The translations under genes were made by a program, and so were the position numbers. Below the pieces are notes generated by a model. That model saw only the letters and a list, made by a program, of their open reading frames with translations, was not told the DNA's origin and searched no databases. From an uncultured Myxococcales bacterium (GTDB lineage Bacteria > Myxococcota_A > UBA9042), in contig CAIXGW010000203.1 in NCBI GenBank assembly GCA_903919145.1, positions 1 to 64,000 on the forward strand: DNA of 64,000 bases, given 5' to 3'. Shown one piece after another: positions 33,107 to 42,900 of the stretch; the first letter of the stretch is position 1; each line of letters begins with the position of its first letter.

Positions 33107-35149
33107 CTAGAGCTTGCCGGCCAGCAGCTGGTCGATGACTTTGGCCATCTTGTCAGGCCGCGGAGCACCGTTGTACTGACGGCCATTGATGTACAGAGCC
33201 GGGGTGCCGCGCACGCCGGAGGCGCCGGCCTCCTGGATGTCCTTGGTCAGGCGGCCCTCGTACTTCTTGCTGGCGACAAACGCCTCAGCCTTGGCCACGT
33301 CCATGCCAATTTCCTTGGCAAACTTCTTGAGATTCTCTGTCTGGGCCTTCAGCTTGGCGTCCATCTCGCCCTCGTTGGGCATCATGGTCTGGTAGTTCTG
33401 GAAAACAATATCCTCAAATTCCCAGAACTTGCCCTGCTCCTCGGCAGCCATCGACCAGTACGAGGCCAGGCAGGCCGCCGGGTGCATGTCGCGGCTCATG
33501 CCCTTGTTGCACTGGCTGGACAGCGGAAAGTGCTTGTACACAATCGCCACTTTGCCGCCTGAGTCCTTCTGCAGCTGCTTGAGCGCTGGATTGATCTTGG
33601 CGCAGAAGGGGCACTGGAAGTCCTTGAACTCCACGACCTTGACCTTGGCGTCGCGCGGACCCAGGTGCGGCGAGCCGTTATAGTCAAAATCATTGACCTT
33701 GGCGTCCAGCGGCGGCGGCGGAATGTTCTCTTTGCCGCTCTCAATGCTCTTGGCGTACAGGTCCTTCTTGGCCACGCCGGCCTTGAGCTTCTCTTCCGCC
33801 TTGGGCAGCTCCTGGTCGATGATCTTCTTGAAGTCCTCAAACGGGCGGGCTCCGCCGATCTTGCGGCCCATGATGAAGAATGCCGGCGTGCCGGTCGCGG
33901 TGATCTTTTCGGCGGTGGCCATGTCTTTGGCAATGTGGTCTTTGTACTTGTGCGCGGTCATGCACGCCTGCCACTTGGCCACGTCCAGGCCGACTTCCTT
34001 GGCGTGTCCTGCCAGCTTCTCTGCGGCCAGCTCGCCCTGATTGGCAAACAGGCGCTTCTCCATGTCCCAGAACTTGCCCTGGTCCTTGGCGCACAGCGAC
34101 GCCTCAGCGGCACCCATGGCATCCTTGTGGAAGTCCAAAGGCAGGTTCTTGAACACAACGCGAACTTTGTCGCCGTAGTTCTTCTCTACTTCGTCCAGGG
34201 CGCCGCGGGCCTTGCTGCAGAACGGGCACTGGAAGTCGGTAAACTCGACCACGGTGATCAGTGCGTCGGCCGGGCCCTTGCTCGGCTCGTCGCCATGCAG
34301 ATCCACCTTCCATACGGTGGTGTCGTCTTCTGGCGGCTTGCGCGGCTTCTCGGCGGCCTGGGCGGCCTCCTTGGGGGGCGTGCCGCCCTTGAAGACCAAG
34401 TCAATGATCTGCGCGCCCACGGCTGGGTTGTTGGCGCGGGCCAGCCGCTCGTGCAGCTCTTCGGCCTTGGCGCCCTTGCCCAGCTCGTCATTGGCCTTCT
34501 GGATCTGCTCGTCAATGATCTTCTTGAAGTTCTCTTTGGGCTGGGCACCAGAGACGTTTACGCCGTTGATGAAGAAGCCCGGGGTGCCGCGCACGCCCAG
34601 GGCGTTGGCGACCTGCTGATCGCGGTCCACAAAGGCTGCGACCGCAGGGTCCTTGATGTCCGCCTCAAACTTGGCCATGTCCAGGCCGATCTCTTTGGCC
34701 CACTTCTTGTAGTTGTCGTCGTTCAGGTCCTTGGCGTTGCTGAACAGCTTGTCGTACATCTCCCAGAACTTGCCTTGCTTGTGGGCAGCGATCGAGGCAA
34801 TGGCCGAGGGGCGGGCGTTGGGGTGGAAGCCCAGCGGCTGCTGCACAAACACCACCTTGACGTCCTTGGGGTAGTCTTTGTGGATCTCGTCCAGCGTCGC
34901 CTTGGCCCGAGAGCAGAACGGACACTGAAAATCGCTGATTTCAATGATGGTAACCTTGGCGTCGGCCGGCCCCAACACTGGGTTGGCCAGCGCGGCCGCT
35001 GCCGGCGCCGCCTCCTTGGGGGCGTCAGCGGGAGCAGACACAGGCGCAGCAGGCCCAGGCGTGGGTGCTGGCTTCTTGATCAGATAGCCACCGACGAACG
35101 CCGCCACAGCGACGGCGACGACGGCAATGATAGTCTTGTCGTTCTTCAT
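33107..35149 (-). CDS. Membrane-anchored protein with three DsbA/thioredoxin-like domains
   Basis: The protein has 680 residues; ATG 35149 has GAGGAATC upstream. An N-terminal signal-anchor (TIIAVVAVAVAAFVGGYL, residues 6-23) is followed by a Pro/Ala linker. Three tandem DsbA-like domains each carry a DFQCPFC active site at about residues 76-79, 305-308 and 505-508. Each also has a cis-Pro loop (RGTPGFFI, TGTPAFFI, RGTPALYI) and the inserted helical region of DsbA/DsbG-type proteins. Between domains lie charged linkers of about 50 residues. All three CxxC pairs are intact. The likely role is disulfide formation or isomerisation in the periplasm, useful where so many Cys-rich exported proteins are encoded nearby. 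Two hairpins follow the gene. Confidence 0.88.
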   Translation of the reverse strand: MKNDKTIIAVVAVAVAAFVGGYLIKKPAPTPGPAAPVSAPADAPKEAAPAAAALANPVLGPADAKVTIIEISDFQCPFCSRAKATLDEIHKDYPKDVKVVFVQQPLGFHPNARPSAIASIAAHKQGKFWEMYDKLFSNAKDLNDDNYKKWAKEIGLDMAKFEADIKDPAVAAFVDRDQQVANALGVRGTPGFFINGVNVSGAQPKENFKKIIDEQIQKANDELGKGAKAEELHERLARANNPAVGAQIIDLVFKGGTPPKEAAQAAEKPRKPPEDDTTVWKVDLHGDEPSKGPADALITVVEFTDFQCPFCSKARGALDEVEKNYGDKVRVVFKNLPLDFHKDAMGAAEASLCAKDQGKFWDMEKRLFANQGELAAEKLAGHAKEVGLDVAKWQACMTAHKYKDHIAKDMATAEKITATGTPAFFIMGRKIGGARPFEDFKKIIDQELPKAEEKLKAGVAKKDLYAKSIESGKENIPPPPLDAKVNDFDYNGSPHLGPRDAKVKVVEFKDFQCPFCAKINPALKQLQKDSGGKVAIVYKHFPLSSQCNKGMSRDMHPAACLASYWSMAAEEQGKFWEFEDIVFQNYQTMMPNEGEMDAKLKAQTENLKKFAKEIGMDVAKAEAFVASKKYEGRLTKDIQEAGASGVRGTPALYINGRQYNGAPRPDKMAKVIDQLLAGKL

Positions 35150-35196
35150 GATTCCTCGGTTTCGACGCGGGGGATGCCTTGGTGGAATGACCAGGG

Positions 35197-35211
35197 GCGC
35201 AAAGGGCGAAA
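35197..35211 (-). promoter_or_regulatory. Upstream motif shared with cbs (copy 2)
   Basis: GCGCAAAGGGCGAAA lies 48 bases upstream of the triple-DsbA start, compared with the similar site at 30621-30637. Function unknown. Confidence 0.25.
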
Positions 35212-35389
35212 GTCTACGCGCAGTCTAGGCCCCATGCAACGCCGCTTTGGCTCCCGCTATTCCCGTTCCTGGTCGACCTGTTGGCAGGTTTGTCTAGGCT
35301 GCCCCGCCGCCCCACAGCCCCGCCGTCGCGATCCTCGCTTGCCCTTGCGCCCGCGCCCGCAAACGGGTGCAATCAGGGCTGCGCCGCGG

Positions 35390-36361
35390 GTGCCGGTGCT
35401 GCGAGTCGCTTTGCGCTGGTCCCTTCTTTTTGTCGCCGCTGCCGTAGCCGCAGCCCTTGCCCTTGGTTGCCAGCCGGCTGGAGCGCCACCGTCGGTCGCC
35501 GGCGATGCGCTGGGTGCGGCCGCCCCACCAAATGCCAAGCAGTTCCAACGCCAAGCCCTGCAGCTCGACCCTGAGCCCACCGACGAAGCCCTGCGCGACA
35601 TGATTGCCGAGCTGAAGGACCGCTTCCGCTGCAACGCCATTTCCGGGTGTCCCGTGCACGCTCGGCTGGTTGCCTATGGCTGGGCGGTGCGCGCACCTCT
35701 AGAGGGCCTGTTTGCCAAGGCCGGCTGGCAGACGCCCTACCGGGCGCGGGCCGTGCAGATCATCGCGGAGCTGGGCGATCCCGCGGCCGAGCCTTTCTTG
35801 GCGCACACCCTGGACGATCGCGACCCCGATGTTAGGGCCCGCGGTGCCCTGGGGCTGGCCCGCCTGGGGGCCACCCAGTACCGCCAGCGCATCACCGAGC
35901 TGCGCCACGCCGATCAGCCCTGGCAGGCGTCCGCCAAGATCGGCGCGCTGTTTGCGCTGTGGCAGCTGGGCGATGCCTCTGCCGGAGTCGATTTTTCGGC
36001 CACCCTGCAGGCCCTGGCCCCTCTGCACATGGCGGGAAGTGCCCTGACCCTGGGCGCCGAGCTATGCGCCCGCCATCCCGCTCCCGACTGCAGTACCGCG
36101 CTGCCCGCCATGGCTCGCCACCCAGGCTTTCAGGCGCGCAGAGCTGCCCTACACGCCATGACCGTGCGCTTGCGCCCCAGCTACGCGCCGGCCCTGGTCT
36201 ACCTGCTCAGCGACCAGGCCCGCTCGATCCGAGACGAGGCCGAGGCGGGGCTGGTGGCCTTGACCGGCGATCAGAGCCGCAGCGGCCTGCAGGCCTGGAA
36301 GGCCTGGTGCGAAGCCGGAGGCTGCGCAGCGCTGCTAAAGCCTTCCAGCGCAAGGCAATAG
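35390..36361 (+). CDS. HEAT-repeat lipoprotein
   Basis: The protein has 323 residues from the GTG at 35390, chosen because it gives a normal lipoprotein signal (LRWSLLFVAAAVAAALALGC). An ATG at 35234 in the same frame has an AGG upstream but would add 52 Arg/Pro-rich residues. The mature part is helical with HEAT/PBS-lyase repeats, for example AVQIIAELGDPAAEPFLAHT, DPDVRARGALGLARLGA and SIRDEAEAGLVALTGD. Four Cys are spread along it. This is likely a lipid-anchored binding scaffold. It is a second, separate HEAT lipoprotein, distinct from the one at 6357. It stands alone between the divergent DsbA-like gene and a convergent arginine deiminase. Confidence 0.65.
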   Translation: MPVLRVALRWSLLFVAAAVAAALALGCQPAGAPPSVAGDALGAAAPPNAKQFQRQALQLDPEPTDEALRDMIAELKDRFRCNAISGCPVHARLVAYGWAVRAPLEGLFAKAGWQTPYRARAVQIIAELGDPAAEPFLAHTLDDRDPDVRARGALGLARLGATQYRQRITELRHADQPWQASAKIGALFALWQLGDASAGVDFSATLQALAPLHMAGSALTLGAELCARHPAPDCSTALPAMARHPGFQARRAALHAMTVRLRPSYAPALVYLLSDQARSIRDEAEAGLVALTGDQSRSGLQAWKAWCEAGGCAALLKPSSARQ

Positions 36362-36529
36362 CTCTTGGTCAGCCAGCGCAAACCAACACAACCGTTGCCG
36401 CCAGCCAGCCCATGCCAATGGCGCCGACCCTCCCCGGCCCCAAGGCCTACCCAAGGGCCGCGGCAGCGCGATCGCCGCCTCACTGAACTGCAAGCGCCTG
36501 GTTGAAATGCCCACTTTGCGACAGAGGCT

Positions 36530-37852
36530 TCAGCCCGCTCTTGCCAGCGGCAGGGTCAAGCAGCGCGGCCCGCCGCGACCCCGAGAGAGCTCAGAGCCGC
36601 CCAGCGCCACCACAAAGCGCCGACCGCCCTGCAGCAGCAGGTCGGCATTGGCAATGAACTGCGCTGGGGTCAGGACCTCAAAGCCGCGGCGGTTCAGCTC
36701 GCGCAGTGTTGCGGTGTTGCGGGCGTACAGCACGATTCTACCGGGAGCCAGGCACACGGCATTGGCCCCGTCGGACCACTGCTCGCGCGCCGCCGCCCGC
36801 GGGTCGTTGCCGCCGCAGGCTATCCACTCCACGGGCGTTCCGGCCAGCTGCAAGGCCTGCTCAAGGCTGTGCGGCAGCAGCTTGCCGCCGTCGGCCAGGT
36901 CAAGCACCTGCAGCGCCTCGGGGCCTTGCAGCGCCGGCAGATAGGCCAGCGCCAGGCCGCGATCCACAAAGGTCAGCACGGTGTCCAGGTGCATCATCGC
37001 CCGCGCCAGTGGCAGCCTTACCCCCAGCACCTGCCGATAGCCGCGGTCCAGCAGCGCCCGGGCCACCGCCAGTGCCCCAGTCAGGGTGGTCCGCTCGCCA
37101 ACGCCGATCAGCACAGTGTCGGGCGAAACGACCAGAATGTCGCCACCTTCTACACACCGCTCTTCCAGCAGCTCATGGGGCGCCACAGCGCCAGGACGAC
37201 CCAGCCGGTCTGCGCGGATGTCCACCAGCAGCGCCTGACCCAGCTGCGGATGATGGCGCGCCACGCACCTCGCCAAGACGCCGTCTCTTTTGCGAGCGCG
37301 GGCCTTTGGATAGCCCAGGATCAGATTCTGGCCCACCACGGCCCACAGATCGCGGGCAAACAACACGTTGGGGCAGGGGGCCCCCAGGATCTCGCTGTCA
37401 TCGCTGGGGTCCAAGCCGCTCAGCAGGGCTTCGGCCAGTTCGTGCGGGGCCAGCTCGTCCAGTCGACTGCGCGCTTGCGCCAACCTCTCGGCCGTTGCCC
37501 CCAATTGACCTTCCAAATCAACCACTTCATCCAGCAGCGCCCCGCGAACACCGCTGAGCTGCAGCACCTGCTCCAGCAAATCCCTGAAGTCCAAGCACTG
37601 GCGGTCGCCGGTCGCCGCGGCGATGACCGCTTGCAGCTGGGCGTGCTCGCTCTTGAGCTGCGGCAGCAGGACCAGATCGTCAAACAGCAGGTAGTCGGGA
37701 TTGGCCTGCCAGGCCTGCGGTCCCTCGGGCGGTCCGGCGCGGCGCAGGGCTTCGATGTGGCGCGGCACCATCGCATCCAGCTCGCGCCCAGGGGCACACA
37801 GCACGCAGGCCAGCAGCCGCCCTGTCTCGCTGTGGATCGCTGGCAAGGTCAT
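36530..37852 (-). CDS. arcA: Arginine deiminase family protein
   Basis: The protein has 440 residues. ATG 37852 starts six bases before the upstream gene's stop region ends; the RBS is weak. Guanidine-modifying family residues are present: LLFDDL (Asp58/59), EGGD (235-238), the catalytic His in MHLDTV (His288), DGANAVCLAPG, and the nucleophile in GGPRCLTLPL (Cys431). Length and motif order fit arginine deiminase, which hydrolyses arginine to citrulline and ammonia. No arcB, arcC or arginine transporter is adjacent; instead it is downstream of three lipoprotein genes. A deiminase with another guanidino substrate is possible. Confidence 0.82.
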   Translation of the reverse strand: MTLPAIHSETGRLLACVLCAPGRELDAMVPRHIEALRRAGPPEGPQAWQANPDYLLFDDLVLLPQLKSEHAQLQAVIAAATGDRQCLDFRDLLEQVLQLSGVRGALLDEVVDLEGQLGATAERLAQARSRLDELAPHELAEALLSGLDPSDDSEILGAPCPNVLFARDLWAVVGQNLILGYPKARARKRDGVLARCVARHHPQLGQALLVDIRADRLGRPGAVAPHELLEERCVEGGDILVVSPDTVLIGVGERTTLTGALAVARALLDRGYRQVLGVRLPLARAMMHLDTVLTFVDRGLALAYLPALQGPEALQVLDLADGGKLLPHSLEQALQLAGTPVEWIACGGNDPRAAAREQWSDGANAVCLAPGRIVLYARNTATLRELNRRGFEVLTPAQFIANADLLLQGGRRFVVALGGSELSRGRGGPRCLTLPLARAG

Positions 37853-37858
37853 GGCGCG

Positions 37859-39850
37859 CTAGGGTCCCTTGACCGTGAACGAAACGCTGGCCTGCGGGCT
37901 CCAGGCAAAGGTGGAGTTGGTCTCGTCGTAGCCCTGCGCTTGGCCCACGACCACATAGTCTCCGGGCATGTCCGGCAGGACCTTGATCGACGGGGTCTGA
38001 TCGCTGGTTTGTTCGCCTTCGGGAATCCAGGTCGTTGAGCCTTCTGGGCGCTTGGCCACCACCCAGCGGTAGTAGAAGGTCTTGTCGGCAAAAGAGCCGC
38101 CGTCCTTGATGACCATCGCCAGCTTGACCGGGGTGTTCAGCGCCAGCTTGCTGGGGTCGTCGACCACGCTCAGCGCCACTGTTGGCGGCTTGGGGCTGGT
38201 CTCGATCGCCACAGAGCCGGTCAGGGCCAGCGAGCGCGACACAACCTGGCCGCCGTTGCACTGCCCGCTGCTCCAGCTGCCGGTGCAGTAGAACACATGG
38301 AGCAGATCGTTCTTGGTCAAGGTGTTGGCGTCGGCAGGCTTGAACACCACCTCGACGGCCGCGGTGCTGTAGGGGGCTACCGGCACCGGGGTAAAGCCCT
38401 TGGCCAGGCTGTGGTTCTTGCTGGGGGCAGAGCAGGGGTCTTTGCCCGGATAGCTGGCCTGGGCAATGCACGCGTTGACCAGCTGCAGCGGCGCACAGCT
38501 CTGGTTGCCCACGAAGATGGTGCCCGTGCTCTCGCCTCCAACCTTGGCCTGCATCCACAGATCCGGCGCCGGGCCAAACTGTGGGGCCTGGGGCGCCGAG
38601 CAGCCGCCCGCTTCAATCGGGATAAACAGGTTGGCGCTGGGTGCACCGGCGCTCGACGTAGTCACCACCAGCTGGGCCGCCGGCGGATTGCCAGTCGCTG
38701 GAGCCGTGTAGGTGACCACCAGCGAAGCCGACTTGCCCGAGGCGATCGCCATGGTCGACTGCGGACTGCCGCCAATGTCCACCAGCTTGGCGCTAAACGC
38801 TGCCGCCACGGCCTCTTTGTCGGCGGCGTAGATGGCTTGAACTTCCACGCCCTTGAGTACCAGCGGCGGTGGTCCGGCGTTGGAGACTTTGCAGGTCGAT
38901 GTCTTCTTGGCAGCGTCGGCAAACACAAAAGCTACCTTGCCGGTGGCATTGCTGCAGTCGACCTGAAACACGGCTTCGGCCTCGGTCTTGGCGCTGATCT
39001 TGGCGCTGACCTGCGGCGGCTTGGCGTTGGTCTCGACCACCAGGCTCACATCCTCGTTGTCCTTGGTGTTGTCGGGCTTGTAGCGCACGCAAATCTCCAG
39101 GAATTTGCTGCCGTCGGGATTGCCCGCGTCGCCCTTGGGCGGGATGGCGTCAGAAGAATTGGGCACCTTGACCAGCTCATACTGGCCGTTGTCGGGGTCA
39201 AAGGAGGCGCCCTGAAAGCTCAGCGCAGAGGTGCCGGAATTCAGCAGCTTGAAGCACTGCGTCGCCGGATTGGCCGCGGTGGTGTTGACAAAGGTGTACT
39301 CGCTGGGCTGCAGCACCGGAATGACGCCCAGGGTCGCCAGGCCAAAGCAGAACTTCAGCGAGGGCTTCTTGGGGTCATTGGCGGTGAAGGTCACGGTCAG
39401 CGGCTCGGTGTCGCCGCTCTCATTGCCCTTGTACTCGACTTCCAGCTTCAGCGATCCGCCGATCTTGAGCGCCGCCATCTTGCCCGGGCACGCCGCATCG
39501 TCTTTGGTGGCGCCCGAGATCACATTCAGCTTGAACTGGCTGTTGGCCTTGGTGGCCGTCCAGCTCAGACACAGCGGCGCGGTGTTGCCGGTGTCGGCTC
39601 CAGCGTTGCGCACGTCGATGTACTTGCGGTAGGTCAGCTGGCCGCGCGAGTCATCGGGCACAAAGTTGGTGCACTGTGTGCCGGTCGGCGGGGCCTTGCT
39701 GTCGATCTTGACGTCGATCGCCGGATCCGACTCGGCCTTTAGGCTGTCGCCGTCGTCGCTGCAACCGGCCGTCGCTGCCGCCGAGGCGGCTACCAAGATC
39801 GCCGTTGCCCACCTGCGCAGCCTGTGCTGCCGACCCATCGCGCTGTTCAT
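37859..39850 (-). CDS. Ig-like-repeat lipoprotein
   Basis: The protein has 663 residues; ATG 39850 follows AAGGGGTG with seven-base spacing. The signal ends in the cysteine of AATAGC. The mature protein consists of beta-sandwich repeats of the choice-of-anchor-D/ASPM type. Strands such as QCFKLLNSGTSALSFQGASF and STCKVSNAGPPPLVLKGVEV match the pattern 'N-x-G ... L .. ISxVSF'. The final 100 residues form a PKD-like domain (KLAMVIKDGGSFADKTFYYR, GDYVVVGQAQGYDE). No enzyme residues are seen. It is probably an outer-membrane surface or periplasmic binding protein. It sits 50 bp downstream of the larger VWA lipoprotein and immediately upstream of arcA. Confidence 0.72.
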   Translation of the reverse strand: MNSAMGRQHRLRRWATAILVAASAAATAGCSDDGDSLKAESDPAIDVKIDSKAPPTGTQCTNFVPDDSRGQLTYRKYIDVRNAGADTGNTAPLCLSWTATKANSQFKLNVISGATKDDAACPGKMAALKIGGSLKLEVEYKGNESGDTEPLTVTFTANDPKKPSLKFCFGLATLGVIPVLQPSEYTFVNTTAANPATQCFKLLNSGTSALSFQGASFDPDNGQYELVKVPNSSDAIPPKGDAGNPDGSKFLEICVRYKPDNTKDNEDVSLVVETNAKPPQVSAKISAKTEAEAVFQVDCSNATGKVAFVFADAAKKTSTCKVSNAGPPPLVLKGVEVQAIYAADKEAVAAAFSAKLVDIGGSPQSTMAIASGKSASLVVTYTAPATGNPPAAQLVVTTSSAGAPSANLFIPIEAGGCSAPQAPQFGPAPDLWMQAKVGGESTGTIFVGNQSCAPLQLVNACIAQASYPGKDPCSAPSKNHSLAKGFTPVPVAPYSTAAVEVVFKPADANTLTKNDLLHVFYCTGSWSSGQCNGGQVVSRSLALTGSVAIETSPKPPTVALSVVDDPSKLALNTPVKLAMVIKDGGSFADKTFYYRWVVAKRPEGSTTWIPEGEQTSDQTPSIKVLPDMPGDYVVVGQAQGYDETNSTFAWSPQASVSFTVKGP

Positions 39851-39900
39851 TCAGACACCCCTTGCGAATTCCAGATACTGCCTGCTGCGGTCCAATGACC

Positions 39901-42900
39901 TCAGGGGAAGCAAAGCATCTTGTAATAGACCGAGACCGAATCGCCCTTGAGCGGCATGCACGGGCTGCCCTCTGGGAAAATGACGCTGTTGGACGCGGCG
40001 TCGTACTGGTAGCTGCCCTTGGCGCAAATTTGGCCCTTGACCTTGACCACGATGGTCGACTCTTCTGGCGTGCGGCTCAGGAAGAACTGCTGGGCCAGAC
40101 CAAAGGCCACGTTGCCAATATCCTTAAGCACTTGGGCAAAGCTGGTCGAGCAAATCGAGCCAATCTTGCCGCCCGTGGCCTTGGCCACCGCGATGTAGCG
40201 ATCGCCCGCCGCCGCGTCGCCGCCGCCGCCTTTGCAGCCACTGTTGGCATCGCCGACGATGGCGTGCAGGTGAAACAGCCCCTTGTTGGCAAAGCCTTTG
40301 ATGCTGAACAAGAAGTTGGTGTAGTAGTTGATGTCGGCGGCCGAGCCGTCTTCTTCGTCGCTCAGGATCACCACCTCCAAGCCGGCTGCCTTGCGCAGGA
40401 AGGTGCGGTTGGTCCCGCCGCACTTCTTGGTGGCTGGGTCCTCGGCGTCGGGTACGCAGAAGCCGCCGTCACTCTTGCAGTCGGCGTCGGCTGAGCACTT
40501 CTTGCCGCTGTCATAGACGTTGGGCAGGGTCAGCGCGGCTTCCGCGGCCGCCAGACCCTGCTCATCGCCCGAGCCATTGGTCCCCTGCTTGACCATGCTC
40601 AGCAGGATCTGCTGGCCATTGGCGGTCTTGGGCGTCACCACCCGCACGCCGCTCTTCTCCATCAGCTTGCCGCTCTGCTTGCTGTCGTCCATGTCGGTGG
40701 TCACAGTGCCGATGTGGTAGTTGTTCTGCCATAGGTCGGCGATCTGCACAAAGGTGCCAAAATTCTTGGCCAAGTTGTCTTGCTCTTCGCTCATTGACCC
40801 CGAGTTGTCGACCACAAACAGCACATCGACCTGCTTGCCAATGCCCTGCACAAACGTGTCGGTAAACTCGGTATCCAGCGTGCCTTCGCCGGTAATGGGC
40901 ACCGTAAACAGCTGGCCCGCGCAGAACTGCCCCGCCGCACAGTCGCCGTTGACCGCGCAGTCGGTGCCAGTTTGGCTGCCGTCGGCCTTTTGGCAGGTGC
41001 CTGACAGGTTGGTCCAGATGAGCAGCTGGCACTGGTCAATGCCGACGTTCTGCGGGCCGTACTGCAGCTTGAAAGACGCCGGCTTGGCCTGCGAGATCGG
41101 GTAGCCCGTCTTGGGGATGCCCGGCCAGCCCACCGGTTGGACCTCTAGGCCGCAGCCCTGCAATTCCAGCTTGTTGATAAACGCCTCGGTGGATCCGGTG
41201 TTGAAGACGTTGACTTCTTTGGCCGGCGACTTGCAGCCCACCGAGACGACGCCAAAATCCAGCTGGCCAGGCAGCACCGAGATCTGGGCCTTGCCGACCT
41301 TGGCTTCCAAGTTTGGCGTCGCCGCGGCCACTTTGGCCGGGTCCGTGACCGTGACGTTGGGAAAGTACTTGATTTGCCCGGTAGAAGCGTCCTCAAAGGA
41401 GGCCACCAGCAGCGCCCCAAACGGCGTAACTTCGTTGGGCTTGCCCAGCAGGAAGCCCAAGTCCTCGGGCGCTGTGAACGTGACCAGCATCTTGCCCACA
41501 TCGCCCGGGGCCAGCTTGAACAGCGCCGTCGACGGGGCGGCGGCGTAGAACTGCGGCGACCCGCTCTGCTTGCACTTGATGGGCCCTGGGCCAAGCGGTG
41601 GCGGCAGGCCATTGCCCGAGCAGCCCAGCACGTTGACGCTCTTGAATGAGCACATGCCGCTGCCGGTGTTCTTGAAGCTCAGCGGAATCGTCTTGCTGGC
41701 GCCGTAGGGCAGCAGGCCAAAGTTCAGTACCGGCGGCAGCAGGACCACGTTGCAGACCGTGCCTTCTTTGCGCTCGGCATACATCGGCAAGATCTTCTCT
41801 GGCGTGCCCGGGTCGGTAGAGAAGATCCGCAGCTTGGCCTCAGCCTTCTGATCCGGCGGGCCCTTGGCCTCAAACTGCACCTGAAACACTTCGTACTTGC
41901 CCGGGTCCAGGGTGGCCGGAGTCGGATTGGCCGCCGACGGCCCAAAGTTGCCCGGCACGATGGTAAACTCGCCCAGCTTGTCTTTCTCGTCGGTGATCTG
42001 CAGCTTGGTGATGTCCAGCGGCGCCGAGCCCTCGTTGAACAGCTCGATCTTGCGGGTGACTTTGACGCCCTTGCCCACCAAAGAGAAGTCGACATAGTCG
42101 TCCGGCGTGACCAGCAGCTTGGGGGCGTTGGTCTCGGCATAGATGGGCAGCATGAACGTCGGATTCACCGGGTCATTGCTGATGAACTGCAAGCTGGCGA
42201 CCGGGCTGCCGTTCTTGGGCAGCGGCTTATCAGCCTTGAGGGTCAGCACCATGGGCACGCCAGAGTCGCACAGGCCCGGCTGCTTGGGCGCCGCAACGGA
42301 AAGCGGTGCCAACACAGAGAGCTTGACGTCCTTGACCAGCGACACGGCCGACAATTCGATCTTGCTGACGTCCAGGTTGGCAAAGCCGATGTTGCACACC
42401 TTGATGTCGGCCTTGACCTCTTTGCCAAGCTCGATCTCGCCCAGCATAACCTTGGGCGGAACCACCTGGATCCGCGGGGCGATCTCGTTGCCGCGCACTT
42501 CCACGTTGTACTTGCGCCCATCCGCCGACTCAAACAGCAGGTGCTGCAGATCGGTGTCGCCGCCCTTGGGGGTGTAACGCATCACCAGCGTTGCCATGCC
42601 ACCCGGCGGAATTGCCTTGGCGATGTCAGGCTTTGCTTCGATCGTCAAGTCGGCACTTTCGTTCTTGGCCAGCTGGATGGAAGTCAGCAGCAAGTCCACA
42701 GTGCCAGTATTTAGCAGCCCGACCTCCAGGGTGGGCGAGGCGCCTGCCGCTACATTGCCAAATTCCACAGGATTGGGCGAGACCGTCAGCTGGGCCGCGC
42801 CGGCCGCCACCTTGACCGGCACCTTGAAGTTGCGCCTGGCCGTGTCGCGGTCGTTGTTGGCCAGCACCAGGTCCAGCGCTTTTGCCCCGCCCAGCTTGGG

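Noticed and set aside
33665-35389. Upstream open extension of the HEAT lipoprotein frame
   Set aside because: It runs antisense through the DsbA-like gene, and the lipoprotein signal only begins near 35390.
38297-39742. 481-codon + strand frame opposite the Ig-like lipoprotein
   Set aside because: No RBS, repetitive Gly/Arg/Leu composition, and the minus strand encodes a lipoprotein with a good start.
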